Shown: positions 19,859-29,622 of the stretch, piece by piece
Numbering within the stretch: position 1 is the first letter of the stretch
How the letters are laid out: the number at the start of each line of letters is the position of its first letter
From: an uncultured Alphaproteobacteria bacterium
GTDB lineage: Bacteria; Pseudomonadota; Alphaproteobacteria; UBA11222
Direction of reading: 5' to 3'
Length of the DNA: 64,000 bases
Assembly: GCA_947258435.1 (NCBI GenBank)
Contig: CAMYID010000022.1
Location: 2,501-66,500 of the forward strand
The notes under the pieces: model-generated
Database searches by the model: none
What the model was told of the DNA's origin: nothing
The model's input: only the letters and a program-made list of their open reading frames with translations
Program-made: the position numbers and the translations under genes

Positions 19859-20116
19859 CTATTCCGCCAGCAGCGGATCAAGCTTTCCCGCCGCATCCAG
19901 CGCATAAAGTTCATCGCACCCGCCGATATGCCGCGTGCCGATGAAAATCTGCGGCACGGTATAGCCGCCGCGCGCGCGGCGCGTCATCTCATCGCGTGCG
20001 CCCGGTACCGAATTGACATCGATTTCATCATAATCCGCCCCTTTCTTGTCCAGCAGGCTTTTCGCCCTGTGGCAATAGGGACAGATCATCGTCGTATAAA
20101 TTGTAACTGCCGGCAT
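19859..20116 (-). CDS. grxC: Glutaredoxin 3
   Basis: Dithiol glutaredoxin of 85 residues that reduces disulfides with glutathione. Start at 20116 (MPAVTIYTT) was preferred over an ATG four codons upstream. Active site CPYCHRAKSLLDKKG near the N-terminus, TVPQIFIGTRHIGGCDEL with the cis-proline TVP and the glutathione-binding GGCDEL. It lies 57 bp after the Nit1-like gene's start side in the same strand order comF - grxC - nit, a common alphaproteobacterial arrangement. Confidence 0.96.
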   Translation of the reverse strand: MPAVTIYTTMICPYCHRAKSLLDKKGADYDEIDVNSVPGARDEMTRRARGGYTVPQIFIGTRHIGGCDELYALDAAGKLDPLLAE

Positions 20117-20285
20117 AATCCGCCTCATTCTCCCATTCTTTCAGACCATATATGTAGCGCATATGCGTCCCGCGCGCGATCGCAGGCAAGCTGTCATACC
20201 GCCCAAGACAAATACACCTTTGGCCATAGCTCCCCAATACGGGGTCCGTGCCGCTTCACGTCAGACTATACGCCGGAATTCAGAA

Positions 20286-21065
20286 TTACACGAATGTGTC
20301 GACCGGACGGACGACCCGCGCCAGTGTCAGAATATCAACCCGCACAGCCCCCAGCGCTGTCAACGCGCGGGCGCAGCTTTCGGCGGTCGCGCCACTTGTC
20401 ATGACATCGTCGATAACAGTAATGCGCGCCCCGGCAACCGCATCTTCATATTGCGGAGCAATGGCAATCGCACCTTTCAACTGCCTGTAACGCGCGGTGC
20501 GGTTCATACCCTTAAGCGGCGGTGTCGAGCGCACCCGCCGTAACATATCGGCGATTACCGGCTTACCCGTCAGCCGCCCGATATGGGTCGCCAGAACAGC
20601 CGATTGATTGTAACGCCGCTGAAGAAGGCGCTGCCAATGCAAAGGGACAGCGACAATATAGTCCGTATCCTCAAGAATTTCGGCACCGGCACGCGCCATC
20701 CATCTGGCAAATGCGGGGGCGCCTTCCAGCCTGTCGCCATGCTTGAAAGTGAGAATCATCGGCCGGCTGTGCGCGTCGTAGGCAAATACAGCCCGTGCCC
20801 GGTGCCAGCCCGGCGGGCGGGCGATACAGGCCGGACAAATCTGTGCCGGGTCGGCAGCAATCCGATACGGGAAAGGGCCGCCGCAACAATTGCAAAGCGG
20901 CGCGGTGATAAAATCCAGTTCGCGCCAGATCTGTGGCGAAAGCTGCCCCTGGCGATCGACGATTTCGCCGCTTGCCAGACAGCGTGGCGGCAGCAGCAGA
21001 TCAAGCAGTCTGCCGGCCCCGTACCGCACTATTCCCGCCAATGCGCTCATAATATTTTCGGCCAA
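20286..21065 (-). CDS. ComF family protein (double zinc ribbon plus phosphoribosyltransferase fold)
   Basis: A 259-residue ComF/GntX-type protein. The N-terminus has cysteine pairs of a zinc ribbon (PPRCLASGE, LCNCCGGPFPY, ICPACIARPPGW). The rest is a phosphoribosyltransferase-like fold: VAVPLHWQRLLQRRYNQS and the PRPP-loop VIDDVMTSGATAESC. ComF is needed for DNA uptake in Bacillus and Haemophilus, but the alphaproteobacterial relatives are not proven competence factors and may have a role in replication-fork maintenance. The two ATG codons near the start (M1, M5) are not distinguished. Confidence 0.9.
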   Translation of the reverse strand: MAENIMSALAGIVRYGAGRLLDLLLPPRCLASGEIVDRQGQLSPQIWRELDFITAPLCNCCGGPFPYRIAADPAQICPACIARPPGWHRARAVFAYDAHSRPMILTFKHGDRLEGAPAFARWMARAGAEILEDTDYIVAVPLHWQRLLQRRYNQSAVLATHIGRLTGKPVIADMLRRVRSTPPLKGMNRTARYRQLKGAIAIAPQYEDAVAGARITVIDDVMTSGATAESCARALTALGAVRVDILTLARVVRPVDTFV

Positions 21066-21171
21066 TTGACCTGCTGCCCCCCACCGGGGCTATAGTGCCG
21101 CTCAGACAATCACCATACAAGCGCCGTCTGCGCGCACCCTTCAATCAGTAACGTAAGATTGCCCCGCTGCA

Positions 21172-22092
21172 ATGGACGATAATCTGACCGGACCGTTTGA
21201 CAGACGCATGCGCCGCCTGCGGCGCGATCGCGCGGCCGGTCGGTTTGCGGCGCAGGATTTTCTGGTTGCCGCCGCCGCCAGGTCGATTGTTGAACGGCTG
21301 GGCGAGATTAACCGCCGTTTCGATACCGCCCTCGATCTGGGCTGTCATATCGGCATCTTCGGCGATACCGCCCGCAATCTAGAGCCAGAGAAGATTGGCC
21401 ATCTTTTACAGTGCGATCAATCGCCGCGCATGGTCGAACAAGTGCCAACCGCCCAACGGCTTGTCGCAGATGAGGAAGCCCTGCCATTCGCCCCGGCAAG
21501 TTTCGATCTGATCGTCAGCGCATTGTCGCTGCATATGGTCAACGACCTGCCCGGCACGTTGCTGCAAATCCGGCAATGCCTGAAACCGGACGGGCTGTTC
21601 ATCTGTGCGATGTTCGGTGGCGAAACCCTGACCGAACTGCGGCAGGCTTTCGCCCGCGCCGAGATCGAGCTGGAAGGCGGCATGAGCCCCCGCATCGCAC
21701 CCTTTACCGACATGCGCGATGCCGGCGGTTTGCTGCAACGGGCGGGCTTTGCCATGCCTGTCACCGATTACGAGACCCTGACCGTGACCTACCCCTCGAT
21801 CTTCAGGCTGATGCAGGAATTGCGCGATATGGGCGAAAGCAACAGCCTCAGCCATCGGCATAGGCATTTCTCCCGCCGACAGACCCTGCTGCGCGCCGCG
21901 GAAATCTATCATGAACAGTTCGGTGCGCCGGAAAACCGCATCCGGGCCAGTTTCGATATTATCTATCTGACAGGTTGGGCACCCGCACCCGATCAACCCA
22001 AGCCACTGCGCCCCGGCTCTGCTCGGATGCGGCTTGCCGATGCGCTGGGCACCCGCGAAACCGTGCTGCCCGGCGATAAGTCCGGGCAATGA
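21172..22092 (+). CDS. NDUFAF5/BioC-like SAM-dependent methyltransferase
   Basis: A 306-residue methyltransferase of the branch that includes mitochondrial NDUFAF5, an arginine hydroxylase acting in complex I assembly. Motif I is LDLGCHIGIFGD (the usual GCGxG is changed to GCHIG); LIVSALSLHMVNDLPG and LIQRCLKPDGLF-like blocks follow. The C-terminal NRIRASFDIIYLTGWAP and KPLRPGSARMRLADALG are diagnostic of this alphaproteobacterial/mitochondrial group. Found divergent from comF, a conserved neighbourhood. A methyl- or hydroxyl-transfer role on NADH dehydrogenase is inferred only from the family. Confidence 0.85.
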   Translation: MDDNLTGPFDRRMRRLRRDRAAGRFAAQDFLVAAAARSIVERLGEINRRFDTALDLGCHIGIFGDTARNLEPEKIGHLLQCDQSPRMVEQVPTAQRLVADEEALPFAPASFDLIVSALSLHMVNDLPGTLLQIRQCLKPDGLFICAMFGGETLTELRQAFARAEIELEGGMSPRIAPFTDMRDAGGLLQRAGFAMPVTDYETLTVTYPSIFRLMQELRDMGESNSLSHRHRHFSRRQTLLRAAEIYHEQFGAPENRIRASFDIIYLTGWAPAPDQPKPLRPGSARMRLADALGTRETVLPGDKSGQ

Positions 22093-22207
22093 CGTGACGC
22101 TCACCCTGAAGCCGAAAGCAGGAAACCGCGCGACCCTGTCCGTGCCCGGCAACGCTGTTTCCGGGCACATTATTCTCTGACAAATCCGGATTCGCCGACA
22201 CGTCCGC

Positions 22208-22606
22208 TCAAAGCAGATCCTGCAAATGCGCGATCAAAGGTGCATCAGCCGGCGGCATCGGATAATCGCGCAGCCGGGCGGGCCGGACCCATTTCAACTG
22301 CTGCCCTTCCAGGGGCTGACAGACCCCTTCCCATCTGCGGCAGACATAGAGCGGCATCAGCAGATGAAAATCCGCATAGCCATGGGACGCAAAACTCAAA
22401 GGCGCAAGACAGGCAGCGGTGACGTCAATGCCCAGCTCTTCACGCAATTCACGAATAAGGCAGGCCTCCGGCGTCTCGCCCTCTTCCAGCTTGCCGCCCG
22501 GAAACTCCCATAATCCGCCCAGCATTTTTTGCCTGGGACGGCGCGCCAGCAACACGCGTCCATCCGCGTCAAGCAGCGCACAGGCAGCCACAAGCAGGAT
22601 CGGCAT
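22208..22606 (-). CDS. mutT: 8-oxo-dGTP diphosphatase MutT
   Basis: Nudix hydrolase that removes 8-oxo-dGTP from the nucleotide pool. Start at 22606 (MPILLVAACALLD) gives 132 residues; it overlaps the GNAT gene stop in a TGATG junction, indicating translational coupling. The Nudix box is intact: GGKLEEGETPEACLIRELREELGI (G-x5-E-x7-REUxEExGU). LLARRPRQKMLGGLWEFPGG precedes it, as in the MutT branch. It is the third gene of argJ-GNAT-mutT, an arrangement known from many alphaproteobacteria. Confidence 0.95.
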   Translation of the reverse strand: MPILLVAACALLDADGRVLLARRPRQKMLGGLWEFPGGKLEEGETPEACLIRELREELGIDVTAACLAPLSFASHGYADFHLLMPLYVCRRWEGVCQPLEGQQLKWVRPARLRDYPMPPADAPLIAHLQDLL

Positions 22607-23184
22607 CAACCCGCCTCCCAAAGGAAACGATTCAGCATCCGCTCCCCGCCGCGATCGGGCAGATGACTTCGCTGACCGCTCTTGAGCCTGAAACCGCATT
22701 TGCGCAACACAGCTTCGGACGCAAAATTCTCGTGGAATGCGACCGCCTCCAGAACCGTGATCCCCCATTGAAACCGGACCTGACGCAATAAGGCGGCAAG
22801 CGCCTCGGTCGCGTAACCCTGCGACCAGTATTGCCGGCCGATCCAATAACCGACCTCGGCGAGCATACCATCGCGATTGACGGCCATTGCACCGATCAGA
22901 GCGGTATCGGATGTGCGCTGAATGCCCAGCAGAATTTCCTCTTCCTCCTCTTCATCATCAGGTTGCCATGCATCAAGGATCATGTTCTCCGCATCGCGCT
23001 GGGTGAAGGGAAAGGGCTGGCTGACAGTCTGCTTGATCAGATCCCAGTCATTGGCCAACGCCGAGATCCGCGGCGCATCCTGCAACAGCAGCGGGCGCAG
23101 GATAAGCCGCGGCGAACGGATGACGACGGCTTCGGGATCTGAGGGGAACGCCGAAAAATAACTGTTAGCTGCGATAATCGGCAT
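22606..23184 (-). CDS. GNAT family N-acetyltransferase (RimJ/RimL-like)
   Basis: A 192-residue acetyltransferase of the RimJ/RimL type. SPRLILRPLLLQDAPRIS at about 24-41 is the typical start of the fold, and the acetyl-CoA loop region reads YWIGRQYWSQGYATEALAALL (Q-G-Y-A-T). An acidic run of glutamates sits near residue 77. The substrate is unknown; relatives acetylate ribosomal protein N-termini or small amines. It overlaps argJ by 20 bases upstream and mutT by one base downstream, so the three are likely cotranscribed. Confidence 0.88.
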   Translation of the reverse strand: MPIIAANSYFSAFPSDPEAVVIRSPRLILRPLLLQDAPRISALANDWDLIKQTVSQPFPFTQRDAENMILDAWQPDDEEEEEEILLGIQRTSDTALIGAMAVNRDGMLAEVGYWIGRQYWSQGYATEALAALLRQVRFQWGITVLEAVAFHENFASEAVLRKCGFRLKSGQRSHLPDRGGERMLNRFLWEAG

Positions 23185-24463
23185 TTATTTCGATATAGCG
23201 ATGGGTCAGATCACAGGTCCAGACAGTCGCTTCCCCCCGTCCGACACCGACATCGACGGTGATGTCGATTTCCTTGTTCTTCATATATTTGCCGACCGTC
23301 GCTTCCTTATAGTCGGGATCGACCATACCGTCGCGGGCAACCGTTACGCCGCCAATATCGATGCGCATGGCATCGCGATCGGCCGCCTCACCCGCCTTGC
23401 CGACCGCCATGACGATCCGCCCCCAATTGGGATCTTCCCCGGCAATCGCAGTCTTGACCAAAGGCGAATTGGCAATCGAATTGGCTATTTTTCGGGCTGC
23501 CCTGGCATTCGCCGCACCGCTTACCGTGACCGTGACGAATTTCGTCGCCCCTTCGCCATCGCGCACGATCTGCTGCGCCAGCTCGGTGGCGACCTCGGCA
23601 AGCTTTTCCCGAAAATCGCGCAGCCGCGGATCGCCGGGCCGGTTGACCGGGCGATGTTCAGCGCATTTCCCGGTCGCAAACAACATCACCGTATCGCTTG
23701 TCGATGTATCCCCATCGACGGTGATCATGTTGAAACTGTCATGCACGGTGAGCATCAGAAGGGTCTGCAACACCTCAGCGGGGATCGCGGCGTCAGTGAA
23801 GATATAGGCAAGCATCGTCGCCATATCCGGCGCGATCATACCCGAACCTTTGGCAATGCCGTTGATCGTCACCTGAACCCCGTCAATCTCGGCCGTTGCT
23901 GTGGCAAGCTTGGGAAATGTATCGGTCGTGCAGATCGCGCTGGCCGCCTGTATCCAGCCATCGGGCGCAAGGCTTCCGGCCAGCACGGTAAATTTCCCGA
24001 CGATCTTTTCAGTTTCCAACGCTTCGCCAATCACGCCGGTCGAGCCGACGAAAACATCGCCGCGCCGGCAACTCACCGCTGATGCCACCGCCGAGGCGAT
24101 GGCGGTCGCCGCCTCGAACCCCGCCTTGCCGGTGAAAGCGTTTGCGTTCCCGGCATTGACCAGCAAGGCCCGCGCATTGCCGCGCCCTTCCTGCAGCCGC
24201 GACTGGCACCATTCAACCGCCGCCGACGGTACTTTCGAGGTTGTGAAAACACCCGCCGCCGATGTGCCGGTTTCCATGACCGCAAGCATCAGATCGTGGC
24301 GTCCCTTATAGCGGGTACCGCTTTGCGCCGTAGCCAGGCTCACCCCGGCGATCGCGGGAAGTTCGGGAAAGCTTTTCGGGGCAAGCGGCGAAACCGGCGC
24401 TTTCGGTTTACGCGCCGAACCGCTGCGCCGGGGCTTGACCGCTTTGGGTTTCTTTTTGGGCAC
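23165..24463 (-). CDS. argJ: Bifunctional ornithine acetyltransferase / N-acetylglutamate synthase
   Basis: Moves the acetyl group from N-acetylornithine to glutamate in arginine synthesis; many forms also acetylate glutamate with acetyl-CoA. The autocleavage and nucleophile site is visible as KGSGMIAPDMATMLAYIFTD (Thr of MATML becomes the N-terminus of the beta chain). The frame is open to 24604; I chose the GTG at 24463 (start of PKKKPKAVKPRRSG) because it has a weak GAAG site and gives 432 residues. An ATG at 24529 is possible. Even so the protein carries a lysine/arginine-rich N-terminal tail of about 20 residues before the conserved SPLAPKSFPELPAIAGV. Confidence 0.93.
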   Translation of the reverse strand: MPKKKPKAVKPRRSGSARKPKAPVSPLAPKSFPELPAIAGVSLATAQSGTRYKGRHDLMLAVMETGTSAAGVFTTSKVPSAAVEWCQSRLQEGRGNARALLVNAGNANAFTGKAGFEAATAIASAVASAVSCRRGDVFVGSTGVIGEALETEKIVGKFTVLAGSLAPDGWIQAASAICTTDTFPKLATATAEIDGVQVTINGIAKGSGMIAPDMATMLAYIFTDAAIPAEVLQTLLMLTVHDSFNMITVDGDTSTSDTVMLFATGKCAEHRPVNRPGDPRLRDFREKLAEVATELAQQIVRDGEGATKFVTVTVSGAANARAARKIANSIANSPLVKTAIAGEDPNWGRIVMAVGKAGEAADRDAMRIDIGGVTVARDGMVDPDYKEATVGKYMKNKEIDITVDVGVGRGEATVWTCDLTHRYIEINADYRS

Positions 24464-24645
24464 AGCGGACTTCGTGCGCTTACGGTCTGCAAGCGGGGCC
24501 AATGAAGCGACTCCATAATAAAAGGGCATGCGCCGGTCCATTTCGTCATGACCGCGGCAGACCCTGTTCGTTAACCGGTACCCCCCGGTACCCAATATCC
24601 GCAAACATTAACACACACCATAACCGCGACCAAGATCTGACGCCG

Positions 24646-24674
24646 TTGACAGGGCGCACAGCGGCGCTTATTTC
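24646..24674 (+). promoter_or_regulatory. Candidate secA promoter
   Basis: TTGACA at 24646-24651, 17-base spacer, then TATTTC at 24669-24674, about 78 bases before the secA start, in the divergent region with argJ. The -35 is perfect and the -10 poor; the promoter call is inference. Confidence 0.35.
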
Positions 24675-24751
24675 TCTGACCAGTCACCGGGCCTGTATGG
24701 CCACGCCTTGCGAGATGAAGTCATGGCGCGCAAATCGGGAGTTTTCTCCAT

Positions 24752-27484
<2,733 letters not shown>

Positions 27485-27495
27485 ACGATGTTACC

Positions 27496-27528
27496 GCGGA
27501 TACAGCCGGCCCCGGCTTGCTGTACCGC
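27496..27528. terminator. Bidirectional stem-loop between convergent secA and an unknown gene
   Basis: An imperfect long stem: GCGG-A-TACAG at 27496-27505 pairs with CTGTA-CCGC at 27520-27528, with an inner CCGG/CCGG pair. It begins 12 bases after the secA stop and ends at the stop of the convergent small gene. The U-run is weak (CTATTTG). Placement suggests a shared terminator. Confidence 0.45.
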
Positions 27529-27815
27529 TATTTGTAAAAGGCGGTCAGAAATACAGTTGCGCCCCCGACCGTAAATTCGCCTGCACCGATTTTTGTGAAG
27601 CCGTCCGGCGCGGTATCGCCTGCCGGAACAAAGCTGACTTCGCTGCCCGCAGCCGCGCCTGTTTCAAACGCCATCCAGTTGAGCGACCGGCCATCATCGG
27701 ACGTCATCCCGAATGCACAAAGCAGATTTCCCGAGATCGACAGTTTATTGCTGGCAAATGCCGCAATCTCGGCAAGCGAAGTATCGGCGGGAAATAAATT
27801 CAACTGATATGCCAT
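27528..27815 (-). CDS. Small protein of unknown function
   Basis: 95 residues, no family recognised, no signal peptide or membrane helix. The sequence is balanced and protein-like (AYQLNLFPADTSLAEIAAFA, then SFVPAGDTAPDGFTKIGAGE and a hydrophobic end GGATVFLTAFYK). A GGGGATCATGATATG context precedes the start, a moderate ribosome site. It is the last gene of a four-gene minus-strand set with three lipoprotein genes, 31 bp after the nearest, so it probably shares their transcript. Nothing in the sequence indicates a reaction. Confidence 0.55.
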   Translation of the reverse strand: MAYQLNLFPADTSLAEIAAFASNKLSISGNLLCAFGMTSDDGRSLNWMAFETGAAAGSEVSFVPAGDTAPDGFTKIGAGEFTVGGATVFLTAFYK

Positions 27816-27846
27816 ATCATGATCCCCGCTTTCGGATGGTCGCGGA

Positions 27847-28548
27847 TTAGCTCAACTGCCTGCAGGCAGCCACGGCTGCGCCGCCTTCTTCGCCCAGTAC
27901 CCGCACAAGACTGTCATCAATGATCACATCGAAATCCGTCAACCCGTCGTACAGCGCAACAAACTGCGCAGGGGGCGCACCGGTTTCTGTGAAAGGCCTG
28001 TATTCCGGCATATCTTTCAGCCGCGCCATGATCGACGCGATGGCTGAACCTTCAGCCGCATCTGCCATATTGTTGCGCAGCTCATTCAGGCATGGGCTGA
28101 TCGCGCCGAGCAGGATTTTTCCGGTTGCCGAGGGCGCGGCCAGCGGCTTTACCAATCCGAACAGTTGCAGGGTAGCACCGGGCGATTGCGCGATTTTCTT
28201 TGCCGCCGCGCCTGTCGCAAATCCGTTTGAAATCGTCAGATCGTCGTCTTTGCCGCCTTTCCAGAATGCCCCGGCCCTGACGTCGTAATTCGATATCAGG
28301 CTTTTGGCTTCGCGAACCCCGTCCGCATCCGCCTCGCGGGTGGGCGGCACGACGGCGTAAACCTCCCGCTTATAGGCAACGCTCAGCTCGACCGGCTCGG
28401 GTACCGTCGCCGCGGGACTGAAACCGACCGCGATTGCCGTTTGCGCTCTTTCATAAAAGGCGATTTGGTTATTTGTTTCGCACCCGCCCAGCGCAAGAAG
28501 CAGCATGACGGGCAGCATGGGCAAAACCATTGCACAGCGCGCCATCAT
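27847..28548 (-). CDS. Uncharacterised lipoprotein (paralogue of the adjacent one)
   Basis: 233 residues from the ATG at 28548, which overlaps the upstream gene's stop as TGATG. A clear lipoprotein signal peptide, VMLLLALGGC, places the lipidated cysteine at residue 23. The following region (IAFYERAQTAIAVGF..P..VELSVAYKREVYAVVPP...AKSLISNYDVRAGAF...DLTISNGFATGAAAKKIA) aligns by eye with the neighbouring lipoprotein over about 80 residues (shared Y-x-x, YKR, VP, S-x-IS, DL, ATG-x-AA pattern). The rest of the protein (residues about 120-233) is unique, with a DLTISNG-to-C-terminal soluble domain of unknown fold. Likely periplasm-facing; function unknown. Confidence 0.68.
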   Translation of the reverse strand: MMARCAMVLPMLPVMLLLALGGCETNNQIAFYERAQTAIAVGFSPAATVPEPVELSVAYKREVYAVVPPTREADADGVREAKSLISNYDVRAGAFWKGGKDDDLTISNGFATGAAAKKIAQSPGATLQLFGLVKPLAAPSATGKILLGAISPCLNELRNNMADAAEGSAIASIMARLKDMPEYRPFTETGAPPAQFVALYDGLTDFDVIIDDSLVRVLGEEGGAAVAACRQLS

Positions 28549-28919
28549 CAACTTTCCCCCTCGCGAAAGCACTTCATGAAATCGCTGTTCTGGGATTGAC
28601 CGGCATTGCTTTTTGCAACCGCGTCACCAAATGCAACCGCGGCATCCCCGGTCGCAAGATCTTCATAGACCGCAAGGTCGAACAGACGCTCTTTCTTAAG
28701 CCGTGTGCAGGAGATGACCGAAACGGCTTCGCCATCCTTTTCCGCCTCGGGCACAATCGTTGCGAAACGCCGCTTGTAGCCCAGCACGGCATGCCCGCTT
28801 TGTTCCGGTGTGGAGGCGGATACATCAAGCCCCACAGTTGTCTTCTGATAGTAGTAGATCGTATCGGTACAGCCGGCCAGCATCGTGACCAGCAACAAAG
28901 CTATGGCAAGCTGCCGCAT
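28548..28919 (-). CDS. Uncharacterised short lipoprotein (paralogue of the adjacent one)
   Basis: 123 residues from the ATG at 28919 (MRQLAIALLL); an ATG five codons upstream is less likely to be the start of a signal peptide. The lipobox VTMLAGC puts the modified cysteine at residue 17. The mature part (TIYYYQKTTVGLDVSASTPEQ, GYKRRFATIVPE, SVISCTRLKKE, DLAVYEDLATGDAAVAFGDA) appears to be a shorter version of the first half of the next gene's product. It overlaps the upstream lipoprotein gene by 19 bases and the downstream one by one base, so the three are a tight operon. Two further cysteines (ISCT, MKCF) could form a disulfide. Confidence 0.68.
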   Translation of the reverse strand: MRQLAIALLLVTMLAGCTDTIYYYQKTTVGLDVSASTPEQSGHAVLGYKRRFATIVPEAEKDGEAVSVISCTRLKKERLFDLAVYEDLATGDAAVAFGDAVAKSNAGQSQNSDFMKCFREGES

Positions 28920-29419
28920 TGTGCCCCCTCGCAATAACGCAATGATGCGTTGCCCGGAAATCGACTGTTATACCGAAGCGAGCGCATGATCGTCTGGCCC
29001 CGTCCGACCGGAGCCATATTCATCCATGTGTTCAGTCCGAGTGTCAAGCCAGCGACCGGCGCGCCAAAGCTGACATGCAGGCCCATTGCGCGCCCATCGA
29101 CAAATTGCGGCGCGCCGGAACCGTCGGGCCAGCGGCAAAGCCCCCACTGGCTGGTTTGGCCGTGAAGAATACCGGGCCCAAGCTCGATGTTCGGCACCTC
29201 CTCATATGCTTTTGCGAACAGATATGTCCGATCCGCCCAGCCGATGGTCATCGACCGGTCGACGGGATCATTTGCCACCGACAGGCCAAATCCGCGCATC
29301 CGCAACATCTGGCTTTGCGCCGTTTCAATCTGCTGACAGTGAACCATGCCGCCCAGCCGGCCCGCACAAGCCGACAATGAAAACAGGATCAATGCCGCAA
29401 TCAGCACCCGACTATTCAT
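28901..29419 (-). CDS. Uncharacterised lipoprotein with extra cysteines
   Basis: 172 residues from the ATG at 29419 (MNSRVLIAALILFSLSAC), with the lipidated cysteine at residue 18; a longer frame reaching 29584 would bury the signal peptide and was rejected. The mature domain has four more cysteines (VHCQQ, GLCRW, RYCEGAQCG) that could pair in the periplasm, and a GADRTYLF/ QTSQWGLCRWPDGSG aromatic section. It shows no obvious relation to the two lipoproteins after it. No family recognised. First gene of the operon. Confidence 0.66.
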   Translation of the reverse strand: MNSRVLIAALILFSLSACAGRLGGMVHCQQIETAQSQMLRMRGFGLSVANDPVDRSMTIGWADRTYLFAKAYEEVPNIELGPGILHGQTSQWGLCRWPDGSGAPQFVDGRAMGLHVSFGAPVAGLTLGLNTWMNMAPVGRGQTIMRSLRYNSRFPGNASLRYCEGAQCGSLP

Positions 29420-29622
29420 CGGCCATATCCCGTGCGCAGACCGCTGAAATGCAGGCGCAGAAGCTTCGTCTTGTGCTGCCCAAGCCGCTGCATGAGACAT
29501 ATCAGGCCGATCAGAGAGACCGGCTTCTGGACGTTGCCGGGTTTCTGCGGCTGGCAAGATTCGGTGATTGATGATCGTTTGCACGCGATGAGTATCGGTC
29601 TCAGGCGGCTCCTTGTTTCGGT

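Noticed and set aside
29420-29571. Plus-strand frame ending LLDVAGFLRLARFGD, just before the HNH gene's 3' side
   Set aside because: The last 45 residues look protein-like and could be the remnant of a lost gene, but there is no start codon or ribosome site in the right place and no family match.
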